Shown: positions 1-7,433 of the stretch, piece by piece | Position numbering within the stretch: position 1 is the first letter of the stretch | How the letters are laid out: the number at the start of each line of letters is the position of its first letter | Source of the DNA: Ilumatobacteraceae bacterium | Lineage (GTDB): Bacteria; Actinomycetota; Acidimicrobiia; Acidimicrobiales; Ilumatobacteraceae | DNA length: 21,761 nucleotides | Assembly: GCA_007117775.1 (NCBI GenBank) | Contig: SKFX01000078.1 | Span: 1 to 21,761, forward strand | Reading direction: 5' to 3' | Program-made: the position numbers and the translations under genes | The notes under the pieces: model-generated | Seen by the model: only the letters and a program-made list of their open reading frames with translations | What the model was told of the DNA's origin: nothing | Databases searched by the model: none

Positions 1-184
1 CAGCCTTCTTGGCTGCCGCCTGTTTGACCCCAGCCTTCTTCGCCACAGGCTTCTTGGCCGCAGGCTTCTTGGCCGCGGCCTTCTTCACCGCGGGCCGCTT
101 GGGAGCCGCCTTTTTGGCTGCATTCTTTTTGCCAGCAGCTGATGTGGTTGTGCGCTTCTTCGCTGCAGCCTTCTTCACTGCCAT
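1..184 (-). CDS. Lys/Ala-rich N-terminus of a probable TraR/DksA-type zinc-finger protein (partial)
   Basis: Only the first 61 codons are present; the 3' part lies beyond the left edge. The ATG at 184-182 follows a strong GGAGG about 5 bases upstream and lies 41 bases after the ileS stop. The visible peptide is nearly all Lys, Ala, Pro and Val, with Lys-Lys pairs about every five residues (KKAAAKKPAAKKPVAKKAG), like a histone H1 tail. In Streptomyces and related actinobacteria the gene after ileS encodes a TraR/DksA C4 zinc-finger protein with just such a Lys/Ala-rich N-terminal tail, so that is the best guess from position and composition. The zinc-finger part cannot be seen, so a histone-like DNA-binding protein remains possible. 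The tail would be disordered and could bind nucleic acid. Confidence 0.7.
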   Translation of the reverse strand, partial: MAVKKAAAKKRTTTSAAGKKNAAKKAAPKRPAVKKAAAKKPAAKKPVAKKAGVKQAAAKKA

Positions 185-225
185 GAGAACCTCCGGATTC
201 GCTGAGCGCCGAACTCTACCTTGAG

Positions 226-3200
226 TCAGGGCGCGACTCGTTTGATGTCGATTGTCACGGCGTCATCGTCGCCTTCGAGACCCTCGACCTCCATCTGCAC
301 CGCCAGGGTCTCGCCCATCACCAGCGCGCGGTTCGCCTCGACCGCATCAGCAATGCTCGATGGCGCTCGCAGGCCGAGTTCGATCCGGTCGCTGACCGCC
401 AAGTCGAGTTCGCGCCGTCGCTGCTGGATCAGGCGGACGACATCGCGTGCTCGCCCCTCAGCTTCGAGTTCGGGGGTCGGTTCAGTGTCGAGCAGCACGA
501 TCCCGCCGGGGCCGGGCAGGGTGGCTGCCGCACCCTCATCGGAGGCCACCAACCGGAACTCGTATTCACCCGATTCGAGCTCATGGCCACCGACAACAAC
601 GCTGTCGGGTCCGGCGGCCCAGTCACCGTTTCGGTGAGCTGCGAGCACCTGTTGGGTGAGGGCTCCGAGGCGCGGTCCCAGCGCTGCGGGGATCAACACA
701 AGTTCGGGCCGTCCGTAGGCTTCGACATCGTCGGTGAGGACCACCTCTTTGACGTTCACCTCATCGCGCAGGATGTCGACATGGGGCCTGATCAGGTCTG
801 CGACCGGACTGGCGACGACGGCGCGAGCGAGGGGGAGACGGACGCGCAGACCGTGGGATTTGCGCATCGACAGCAACGTCGAACAGGCATCGCGAACCGC
901 ATCCATGCCGAGGGCCAGATCCTCATCGCGGCCCCATGAGGAGGCATCGGGCCAATCGAGCAGATGGACGCTGGTCTCATCACCGTTCAGGCCACGGTAG
1001 ATGTGGTCAGCGACCAGCGGCAGCAATGGAGCACTCACCTGACAGAGTGTCACGAGCGCCGTATGCAACGTATCGATCGCATCCTGGTCTCCGGCCCAGA
1101 ACCGGTCACGGGAACGACGGATGTACCAGTTGGTGAGGGTCTCGAGGAACGTCGACACCGCACTGCACGATCCCGACAGGTCATAGTCGTCGAATCGCTC
1201 GGTGGTCGTCTCCACGAGCTGTTTGAGTTCGCCGATCAGATAGCGGTCGAGCACATCGGTCTGATCGGTGCGCACCACCCCGGTGGTGCCAGCCGCGTTC
1301 GCATACAGCGTCAAGAAGTACCACGCGTTCCACAACGGCAGGATCACCTGGCGCACAGTGTCGCGGATGCCGTCCTCGGTGACCGAGAAATCGTGACCGC
1401 GCAGAATCGGCGATGACAGCAGATACCAACGCATCGCGTCGGCGCCGTAGGTATCGAACACCTCCATCGGATCGGGATAGTTGCGCAGGCTCTTGGACAT
1501 CTTCTGCCCATCGGCACCGAGCACCACACCGTGGCTGACACAGGTGGAGAACGCCGGACGGTCGAACAGTGCGGTGGCCAACACGTGGAGCGTGTAGAAC
1601 CAGCCGCGGGTCTGGCCGATGTACTCGACGATGAAATCCCCCGGATAGTGCTGTTCGAACCATTCGGCGTTCTCGAACGGGTAGTGCACCTGAGCGAAGG
1701 GCATGGCTCCGGACTCGAACCAGCAGTCGAGCACCTCGGGGACCCGACGCATCATCGACCGCCCGGTCGGATCATCGGGATTGGGCCGCACCAGATCGTC
1801 GATCGCCGGCCGATGCAGATCGGTGACCTCGACGCCGAAATCACGTTCGAGCTCTTCGATCGATCCGTACACGTCGAGGCGCGGATAGTCCGGGTCATCG
1901 GAACGCCAGACCGGGATCGGAGCGCCCCAGAAACGGTTGCGGCTGATCGTCCAGTCGCGGGCATTGGCCAACCATTTGCCGAAGCTGCCATCGCGCAGGT
2001 GATCGGGAACCCACCGGATTTGGTCGTTGAGTTCGAGCATCCGGTCGCGGATCGCAGTCACCTCGACGAACCATGAACTGACCGCCTTGTAGATCAGCGG
2101 TGTCCCCGTCCTCCAACAGTGCGGATACGAGTGCAGATAGGTCTCATGACGGATCACCCGTCCGGTGGCCTTCAGGTCACGGATGATCTGGGTGTTGGCA
2201 TCGAAGACCAATTGACCGGCATAGTCGGGCACCTCATCGGTGAAGCGGCCGCGCGAGTCGACCGGCACGACCAGGTCGATCCCGGCCTGTTCACAGACCT
2301 GCTGGTCATCTTCGCCGAACGCCGGGGCGAGATGCACCACCCCGGTGCCGTCCTCGGTGGTCACGAAGTCGGCCGACAGCACTCGAAAGGCGTTGGGGTG
2401 ATCGGCGAAATACCCGAACAGCGGACGATAGGACCGGCCCACCAGCTCCTGGCCGGCGATGGTGCCGACGAGGGTGGCATCACCGAGCTCGGCGCCATAG
2501 GCCTCGAGTCGATCGGTCGCCAGGATCATCCGACGACCATCTGACTCGATGATGCTGTACTCGACATCGTCACCGACGGCGAGCGCCAGGTTCGATGGCA
2601 GTGTCCACGGGGTCGTGGTCCAGGCCAACAGCCACTCCCCCGAGTCGAGTTCGAAACCGACCGTCAGGGCCGGGTCCTGGACCTCACGGTACGCATCGTC
2701 GAGCCGGGTCTCTGAATTCGACAGTGGTGTCTCGAGGGCCCATGAGTACGGGAGCACCCGAAATCCCTCGTAGACCAGGCCCTTGTCCCACAGTTGCTTG
2801 AAGGCCCAGATCACACTCTCCATATAGGAGACGTCGAGGGTCTTGTAGTCGTTCGCGAAGTCCACCCATCGTGCCTGGCGAGTGACATAGCGCTCCCATT
2901 CAGCGGTGTAGCGCAGGACCGAGACATGGCAGTACTCGTTGAACTCAGCGATACCGTGATCGGTGATCGCCTGGCGGCCCGAGATGCCCAGTTGACGCTC
3001 CGCCTCGGCTTCGGCGGGCAGGCCGTGACAGTCCCATCCGAATCGACGCTCGACGCGCTGGCCGCGCATGGTTCGATAGCGGGGCACGGCATCTTTCACG
3101 AACCCGGTCAGCAGGTGTCCGTAATGAGGCAGCCCGTTGGCGAAGGGAGGCCCATCGTAGAAGACGTACTCATTCGAGCCGTGCTCACCGGCCGGTCGCG

Positions 3201-3300
3201 ACTCCACCGAGGCAGCGAAGGTGCCGTCACGTTCCCATGCGGCGAGCACCTCGTGCTCGAGCTGGGGCAGGTTGGGATGTGATTCGACCTCGGGATACAT
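226..3300 (-). CDS. ileS: Isoleucyl-tRNA synthetase (long, eukaryote-like type)
   Basis: Cytoplasmic class I synthetase that charges tRNA-Ile with isoleucine and edits misactivated valine. The 1,024-residue protein has the HIGH-type motif as HYGH (residues 59-62, in PPFANGLPHYGHLLTG), the CP1 editing domain with TTTPWTLPSN (about 228-237) and GTGVVHLAPAFGEDD (about 318-332), and KMSKS at 600-604, followed by an anticodon-binding domain and a long C-terminal region. The cysteine zinc cluster found at the C-terminus of the short bacterial IleRS is absent, and length and motif style match the type also found in Mycobacterium. The ATG at 3300-3298 lies 14 bases after the divIVA stop. Its Shine-Dalgarno is weak (GAGCGG), but the N-terminal sequence aligns well with the family from this start. 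Enzymes of this type are commonly insensitive to mupirocin; that is family knowledge, not visible here. Confidence 0.98.
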   Translation of the reverse strand: MYPEVESHPNLPQLEHEVLAAWERDGTFAASVESRPAGEHGSNEYVFYDGPPFANGLPHYGHLLTGFVKDAVPRYRTMRGQRVERRFGWDCHGLPAEAEAERQLGISGRQAITDHGIAEFNEYCHVSVLRYTAEWERYVTRQARWVDFANDYKTLDVSYMESVIWAFKQLWDKGLVYEGFRVLPYSWALETPLSNSETRLDDAYREVQDPALTVGFELDSGEWLLAWTTTPWTLPSNLALAVGDDVEYSIIESDGRRMILATDRLEAYGAELGDATLVGTIAGQELVGRSYRPLFGYFADHPNAFRVLSADFVTTEDGTGVVHLAPAFGEDDQQVCEQAGIDLVVPVDSRGRFTDEVPDYAGQLVFDANTQIIRDLKATGRVIRHETYLHSYPHCWRTGTPLIYKAVSSWFVEVTAIRDRMLELNDQIRWVPDHLRDGSFGKWLANARDWTISRNRFWGAPIPVWRSDDPDYPRLDVYGSIEELERDFGVEVTDLHRPAIDDLVRPNPDDPTGRSMMRRVPEVLDCWFESGAMPFAQVHYPFENAEWFEQHYPGDFIVEYIGQTRGWFYTLHVLATALFDRPAFSTCVSHGVVLGADGQKMSKSLRNYPDPMEVFDTYGADAMRWYLLSSPILRGHDFSVTEDGIRDTVRQVILPLWNAWYFLTLYANAAGTTGVVRTDQTDVLDRYLIGELKQLVETTTERFDDYDLSGSCSAVSTFLETLTNWYIRRSRDRFWAGDQDAIDTLHTALVTLCQVSAPLLPLVADHIYRGLNGDETSVHLLDWPDASSWGRDEDLALGMDAVRDACSTLLSMRKSHGLRVRLPLARAVVASPVADLIRPHVDILRDEVNVKEVVLTDDVEAYGRPELVLIPAALGPRLGALTQQVLAAHRNGDWAAGPDSVVVGGHELESGEYEFRLVASDEGAAATLPGPGGIVLLDTEPTPELEAEGRARDVVRLIQQRRRELDLAVSDRIELGLRAPSSIADAVEANRALVMGETLAVQMEVEGLEGDDDAVTIDIKRVAP

Positions 3301-3314
3301 GCCGCTCGGAAAGG

Positions 3315-3971
3315 CTAGCGGGGGTTCGGCCCGGGTTCGTCGACTCCGCTCGCTCCCGGCGACGTCCGCGGGGCCGCTGCAGGATCGGACGTGGCCTGCG
3401 TCAACGATTCCCCGGCCGCAGTGGTCATCTGAGCGGCAGCCACCGACGGTGCCTCGACCTGCAGTCCGCGAGATGTCGAGTCCGGCGACTCCGGCGACTC
3501 CGATGCCGAGACCTCGGGTGGGTCCGGAGCCTGCTGGTGGCGCTGTTCGGCGTCGAGACCCGAATCCAGCTCGAATCGCTGATCGGCGAGTGTTCGCAGC
3601 GAATCGGCGACACCACGAAGACGTTCCTGATCAGCGCGCAGCGTCGCAGCACGTTCAGCGATCTGGCGGTCGAGTTCGGCCCGGCGCTGCTCGAGCTGCG
3701 CGATCTGGTCCTCCAGCACCATGCGCTCGGCCTGTTGATCCTGCTCGGCAGCCTCGCCGGCCCCTTGACTGGGATCGGCGGCGCGCGCTGCGGTCAGTTC
3801 CTGCACCCGCGCTGCGGCAGCTCGGAATCGACGCTCGATGGTCATCGCCTCGTTACGAGTTGATTCAAGGGCGACCGCAGCCGCCTCGAGCAGTTCATCG
3901 ACCTGGTTGCGGTCATAGCCGCGGAGCTGCAGGTCGAACTCGGCCTGTCTGATCTGGTTCGGGCTGAGCAC
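3315..3971 (-). CDS. divIVA: DivIVA-domain cell division/polar growth protein
   Basis: DivIVA proteins bind curved membrane at septa or poles and recruit growth or division proteins. Residues 1-35 (LSPNQIRQAEF...LRGYDRNQVDELL) match the N-terminal DivIVA membrane-binding motif. A coiled-coil stretch follows to about residue 145, rich in Glu, Arg, Gln and Ala, then a low-complexity Pro/Ser/Ala tail to residue 218. In the membrane hook the usual Phe before Arg-Gly-Tyr is Leu16, with Arg17 kept. I chose the GTG at 3971 because GGAG lies 9 bases upstream and the protein then begins right at the family motif. GTG at 3977 (GGAG only 3 bases away) and TTG at 4022 are open alternatives. It lies between sepF and ileS, as in Streptomyces, but without the usual YggT-family gene before it. 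Confidence 0.88.
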   Translation of the reverse strand: MLSPNQIRQAEFDLQLRGYDRNQVDELLEAAAVALESTRNEAMTIERRFRAAAARVQELTAARAADPSQGAGEAAEQDQQAERMVLEDQIAQLEQRRAELDRQIAERAATLRADQERLRGVADSLRTLADQRFELDSGLDAEQRHQQAPDPPEVSASESPESPDSTSRGLQVEAPSVAAAQMTTAAGESLTQATSDPAAAPRTSPGASGVDEPGPNPR

Positions 3972-4028
3972 CGTCACCGACTCCGACGAGTCGAGGCGCG
4001 TCCGGACACGCCGTGCTCGCAAGCCCGA

Positions 4029-4586
4029 TCAGTCGGCGAATTCATCGATCTGGACAGCACGAGTATGCGGTTTGAGCAGGTAGACCCCGGTGGCCACCTT
4101 CTCCATGGTGCCGTCGAGGGCATAACACAGCCCGCTTGCGAAATCGATCAAACGACGAGAGACCTCACGCTCGGTGTTCTCGAGGTTCATGATCACCGGC
4201 TGCCCCTCTTTGAACTTGTCGGCGACCTCTTGGGCCTGGTCGAAGCGACGTGGCCGGACGGTATGGGGTTCCCCCTGGACCGGTGTCGGGCGCACCGTCG
4301 GACCGGTCCGGCTGGGACGCAACTGCACACCCGAATCATCACGGCCCTGACGGGCGGCGACCGAGGCGTCGAAGTCTCGCGATGGAAATGATGGGCGGGA
4401 CGGAATGGACTGGCTGGGATCCTCGTCCTCCACCTCACCACGACCACGTCCGCGGGCCTCGTAGTCGGCGCCTCCGCGACGGGTGCGCGCCGGTGCGACG
4501 TCCTCATCGACGTAGTCATCGAAATCGTCGTAGGCCTCATCGGGGCCGAGGCCCAGATACTCCAGGGTGCGCTTCCAGATCGTCAT
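4029..4586 (-). CDS. sepF: SepF, membrane anchor for FtsZ
   Basis: SepF anchors FtsZ filaments to the membrane and does the job of FtsA, which actinobacteria lack. The protein has 185 residues: an N-terminal amphipathic helix (MTIWKRTLEYLGLG) that should insert in the membrane, an acidic then basic disordered linker (about 15-108), and the C-terminal SepF domain from about 110 (VRPRRFDQAQEVADKF, PVIMNLE, RLIDFASGLCYALDG, KVATGVYLLKP). The ATG at 4586-4584 has AGGAGG about 6 bases upstream and gives the typical SepF N-terminus; the reading frame stays open up to 4817, but that extra stretch is not SepF-like. A candidate promoter lies just upstream (4629-4658). The matching FtsZ C-terminal peptide is present in the ftsZ of this window. 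Confidence 0.95.
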   Translation of the reverse strand: MTIWKRTLEYLGLGPDEAYDDFDDYVDEDVAPARTRRGGADYEARGRGRGEVEDEDPSQSIPSRPSFPSRDFDASVAARQGRDDSGVQLRPSRTGPTVRPTPVQGEPHTVRPRRFDQAQEVADKFKEGQPVIMNLENTEREVSRRLIDFASGLCYALDGTMEKVATGVYLLKPHTRAVQIDEFAD

Positions 4587-4628
4587 GACACCTCCTGGAC
4601 GAAAGGCTATCGCGCCGCACCACACCGG

Positions 4629-4658
4629 ATCGGACATCCCCTCAGCGCGAACTGTCAA
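4629..4658 (-). promoter_or_regulatory. Candidate SigA-type promoter before sepF
   Basis: A perfect TTGACA lies at 4658-4653, followed after 18 bases by TCCGAT (4634-4629), which matches TATAAT at only three positions. A start site near 4622 would give a leader of about 35 bases before the sepF ATG. The gap between yggS and sepF is 148 bases, much larger than most junctions here, which supports a separate promoter for sepF-divIVA-ileS. The -10 is weak, so this is tentative. Confidence 0.4.
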
Positions 4659-4665
4659 ACCGACT

Positions 4666-4681
4666 GGTGGGCACACCCACC
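4666..4681 (-). other. Hairpin between yggS and sepF
   Basis: A perfect 6-base stem with a 4-base loop (GGTGGG-TGTG-CCCACC on the minus strand) lies 7 bases upstream of the candidate sepF -35 box. There is no run of U after it, so it is not a clear intrinsic terminator. It could be a weak terminator for the ftsZ-pgeF-yggS transcript, an operator, or chance in GC-rich DNA. Confidence 0.3.
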
Positions 4682-4734
4682 CGACCCCGCCGGTGAGCAG
4701 CGGTAGCTGATCGGATCGATGGCAAGTGCCGCCC

Positions 4735-5400
4735 TCACCGGGGCGGTCGTGGCCCGAACAGTGCCGAGCCGACCCGGATCTCGTTGCTTCCCTCGGCGAT
4801 GGCCACCTCGAGATCATCGCTCATCCCCATCGAGCAGACCTCCAGCCCCAACGAATCGACCAGTCTGCGGACCAGGGCGAACCCCTGGCGAGTCACCATC
4901 GGGTCACCATCGGTGGGGCCGACCGTCATCAGACCGCACACCACGAGGCCTGACGCGCTGGCATGCTCGACGAGCGAGCCCACCTGATCGGGCCGGCACC
5001 CGGCCTTGGAGGACTCCCCGGTCGAATTGACCTGGATCAGCACCTCGGCCCCCGGTGCACGCCGAGCGATCTCATCGATCAGCGAGACCCGGTCGACGCT
5101 GTCATAGACATCGACGAGGTCGGCGATCTGACGGACCTTGTTGGTCTGCAATCCGCCGATGAAATGCACCCGCGGTCGCTCCCCGGCGGCATCGACCTCG
5201 AGAGCAGGTGCCTTGGAGACGAGCTCCTGCGCGTAGTTCTCACCGATATCGCCGCAGCCCGCGGCGCGCGCCGCTCGAACCACACCGAGATCGAAGCCCT
5301 TGGTGACCGCCACGATCCGAACCCCCTCACCACCGGCCGCCGCGATCCGCTCGCCGATCGCGGCCAACGCCCGCTCGATTGGACCATGGACCTCATCCAC
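4735..5400 (-). CDS. yggS: YggS/PLPBP family pyridoxal phosphate-binding protein
   Basis: Members of this family bind pyridoxal 5'-phosphate without known enzyme activity and help keep vitamin B6 and amino-acid pools balanced. The protein has 221 residues, close to the family norm. The PLP lysine is K34 in RIVAVTKG. Other family signatures are GENYAQE, VHFIGGLQTNK, GLMTVGP, SMGMSDDLEVAIAEGSNEIR and the final RVGSALFGPR, which together hold the cofactor phosphate. The GTG at 5400-5398 overlaps the end of pgeF by 8 bases and has a G-rich stretch (GGGGGT) about 9 bases upstream. The open frame reaches 5544, but that extension shows no family similarity. The position after ftsZ and pgeF and before sepF is the standard actinobacterial order. 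Confidence 0.95.
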   Translation of the reverse strand: MDEVHGPIERALAAIGERIAAAGGEGVRIVAVTKGFDLGVVRAARAAGCGDIGENYAQELVSKAPALEVDAAGERPRVHFIGGLQTNKVRQIADLVDVYDSVDRVSLIDEIARRAPGAEVLIQVNSTGESSKAGCRPDQVGSLVEHASASGLVVCGLMTVGPTDGDPMVTRQGFALVRRLVDSLGLEVCSMGMSDDLEVAIAEGSNEIRVGSALFGPRPPR

Positions 5401-6196
5401 TGCGCCACACCCCCAGCACGTGGCGACCGGACTCGCTGCGGCGGCGATGCGAGTACAAGTCGAGATCACAACCGGTACAACGACCATCGGCGGATACGGA
5501 CACGCCACGGCGTTCGAGTGCAGCACGGACCGCTGCCACCACATCGAGGCTCAGCGCTCCATCGGTTTCGACTCGCGCGATCTGCTCGTGGGTGGCCCCC
5601 ACCGCGGCGACCACCTGCGCCAGGTCGGTCTCGCCGAACTCGTAGCAGCACGGGCCGATCGTCGGCCCGACGAAGGCGTACAGATCTCCATCGCCACCGC
5701 GAGCAGGACCTGATTCGACCCGGCCTGATTCGACCCGGCCTGATTCGACCCGGCCTGATTCGACCCGGCCCGGCCCGGCCGGGCCAGCCAGCGTCTCGAC
5801 AGCCCGATCCAGCACCCCCGCGACCAGTCCGCGCCATCCGGCATGCACTGCTGCGATCCGGCCGGCATCAGACCACAGAGCAACCGGAGCACAGTCACCC
5901 ACCCAGACCCCGACCACCGTCTCGGTGAGCGCGGTGGTCACAATGTCACCGACGGCCCCGAAACCGGCCCCGGGTTCGGCGATCTCCACCGCTTGCACCC
6001 CATGTCGTTCCGACAGCAGCGTCCACGGCCGATCGATGAGCCCGCGACACCGCTGGAGCACGATCGGATGTGGATTGGCTTCCAGATTGAAATCACCATC
6101 GTCGCGCGTCGATACGACAACGCTCACGGTCCCCGCCGGGGTCGACCAGCACCGAACACCCCTACCCGAGGCCTCAGCGCGACGTTCAGCGACCAC
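5393..6196 (-). CDS. pgeF: PgeF/YfiH family (multicopper oxidase-fold) purine nucleoside phosphorylase/peptidoglycan editing factor
   Basis: This family (DUF152, 'laccase domain') is credited with removing misincorporated residues from peptidoglycan precursors in E. coli; other members act on purine nucleosides. The protein has 267 residues. The zinc ligands are visible as H65 (SERHG), C102 (GDCAPV) and H118 (VHAGWRG), with IGPCCYEFGE (about 180-189) and the C-terminal LYSHRR (248-253) also typical. The GTG at 6196 lies immediately next to the ftsZ stop (TGAGTG), so translation is probably coupled, and the Shine-Dalgarno is weak. Residues 143-163 hold a four-fold GRVES repeat, encoded by a perfect 15-base tandem repeat, in a loop after HAGWRG. 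The repeat is an insertion away from the metal site, so activity is probably kept. Confidence 0.93.
   Translation of the reverse strand: MVAERRAEASGRGVRCWSTPAGTVSVVVSTRDDGDFNLEANPHPIVLQRCRGLIDRPWTLLSERHGVQAVEIAEPGAGFGAVGDIVTTALTETVVGVWVGDCAPVALWSDAGRIAAVHAGWRGLVAGVLDRAVETLAGPAGPGRVESGRVESGRVESGRVESGPARGGDGDLYAFVGPTIGPCCYEFGETDLAQVVAAVGATHEQIARVETDGALSLDVVAAVRAALERRGVSVSADGRCTGCDLDLYSHRRRSESGRHVLGVWRSG
5709..5768. repeat. Tandem 15-base repeat, four perfect copies, inside pgeF
   Basis: The plus-strand unit CCTGATTCGACCCGG occurs four times in a row without a mismatch (5709-5723, 5724-5738, 5739-5753, 5754-5768), followed by a degenerate CCGGCC-rich run to about 5785. On the coding strand it stays in frame and gives GRVES repeats. 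Perfect identity points to recent expansion by replication slippage. Confidence 0.95.
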
Positions 6197-7282
6197 TCAC
6201 CGCAGGAAGGACGGGACGTCGAAGTCGTCGTCATCGTCATCGATCCCCGCCAGGGGATCCTCCTCGTCGTCTTCACCGAACAACTCGGTGATCCGAGTCG
6301 CCGAGGCGCCACGGGCCTCGGCCGGGACGCTGTCGACGCGATCGAAACCCGCTGCGATGACGGTCACCTTGACCTCGTCGCCCATCTCATCGTCGATGAC
6401 AGCACCGAAGATGATGTTGGCATCCTGATGGGCCACGCCGTGGATGATCTCGGCAGCAGCATTCATCTCGAACAGGCCCATGCTCGACGGACCGGTGATG
6501 TTCAACAGGATCCCACGTGCGCCATCGATCGCGGATTCGAGCAATGGGCTCGAGATCGCTGCCTTGGCCGCTGCAACGGAACGTTCGTCGCCGCTGGCCT
6601 GGCCGATACCCATGAGCGCGGATCCCGCATTCGACAGCACCATCTTCACATCTGCGAAGTCGGTGTTGATCAGGCCGGGGGTCGTGATCAAGGTGGTGAT
6701 ACCCGAGACACCCTGCAAGAGCACCTCATCGGCGATCTTGAACGCGTTCAGCACGCTGGTCTTCTCATTGGACACGGTCAGGAGTCGGTCATTGGGGATG
6801 ACGATGAGCGTGTCCACCTTCTCCTTGAGCCGCTGCACCCCGCTATCGGCCTGCACCGCCCGGCGGCGACCCTCAAAGGAGAATGGTCTGGTGACCACGC
6901 CGATGGTCAACGCTCCGGCATTGCGGGCGATCTCAGCGATCACCGGTGCGGCACCGGTTCCGGTGCCACCGCCCTCGCCAGCGGTGATGAACACCATGTC
7001 AGCACCGCGAACCACCTCGTCGATCTCATCGTGGTGGGCCTCGGCGGCCGAGCGGCCCACCTCGGGATCGCTACCGGCTCCCAGACCACGGGTCAGATCG
7101 CGACCGATATCGAGCTTGACGTCGGCATCGCTCATCAGCAATGCCTGAGCATCGGTGTTGACCGCGATGAACTCAACACCTTTCAGGCCGGCATCGATCA
7201 TCCGGTTGATGGCATTGACACCGCCGCCACCAACGCCGATGACCTTGATCACGGCCAGATAGTTCTGTGGGACACCGGACAT
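6197..7282 (-). CDS. ftsZ: Cell division protein FtsZ
   Basis: Tubulin-like GTPase that polymerises into the division ring. The protein has 361 residues. Seen: the N-terminal IKVIGVGGGGVNAINRM loop, the GTP signature GGGTGTG (104-110), TRPFSFEG (131-138), the T7 loop NTDFAD (206-211) that completes the GTPase site, and the conserved C-terminal peptide DFDVPSFLR that binds SepF. The C-terminal linker is short (about 35 residues), very acidic, and contains six Asp in a row (348-353). The ATG at 7282-7280 has GGAGG 8 bases upstream and gives the normal FtsZ N-terminus; the frame is open to 7399, but that extension is not conserved. ftsA is absent, as expected. The gene abuts pgeF and is separated from ftsQ by 151 bases. 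Confidence 0.98.
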   Translation of the reverse strand: MSGVPQNYLAVIKVIGVGGGGVNAINRMIDAGLKGVEFIAVNTDAQALLMSDADVKLDIGRDLTRGLGAGSDPEVGRSAAEAHHDEIDEVVRGADMVFITAGEGGGTGTGAAPVIAEIARNAGALTIGVVTRPFSFEGRRRAVQADSGVQRLKEKVDTLIVIPNDRLLTVSNEKTSVLNAFKIADEVLLQGVSGITTLITTPGLINTDFADVKMVLSNAGSALMGIGQASGDERSVAAAKAAISSPLLESAIDGARGILLNITGPSSMGLFEMNAAAEIIHGVAHQDANIIFGAVIDDEMGDEVKVTVIAAGFDRVDSVPAEARGASATRITELFGEDDEEDPLAGIDDDDDDFDVPSFLR

Positions 7283-7433
7283 CAGTGCAACCTCCCGGAG
7301 AGACGGACTCGGACAACGGGTCGGCGACCCTCGAAGCGAAGACACCCATCGTCCATCAAGGAAGAGAGTCTGGCATACCGATCTTCCATTACCACGCATT
7401 GTTCCACGTCAGGCCCCCTGGATCGGCGGATAC
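7283..7433 (-). other. ftsQ-ftsZ intergenic region, probable ftsZ leader
   Basis: This 151-base gap breaks the chain of overlapping genes, so ftsZ may have its own promoter here, as is usual in actinobacteria. I see no convincing -35/-10 pair. It holds the ftsZ Shine-Dalgarno (GGAGG, 8 bases before the ATG), a short dyad GGGTCG-G-CGACCC at 7318-7330, and a loose 6-base inverted repeat (GGAAGA/TCTTCC, 7360-7387). There is no U-rich terminator. Confidence 0.5.

Noticed and set aside
3972..4022. Longer divIVA start at TTG 4022 or GTG 3977
   Set aside because: The DivIVA motif begins at residue 2 from the GTG at 3971, where GGAG is 9 bases away; for GTG 3977 the GGAG is only 3 bases away and TTG 4022 has no clear ribosome site. 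Not excluded.
4666..4681. Intrinsic terminator after yggS
   Set aside because: The hairpin is perfect but short and lacks a following U-run, so I list it only as a hairpin of unknown role.
4587..4817. N-terminal extension of SepF to 262 residues
   Set aside because: The SepF amphipathic helix starts at the ATG at 4586, which has a strong AGGAGG; the upstream part covers the candidate promoter and the end of yggS.
5709..5768. CRISPR array
   Set aside because: The repeats are 15 bases, directly adjacent without spacers, and in frame inside pgeF; this is a coding minisatellite.
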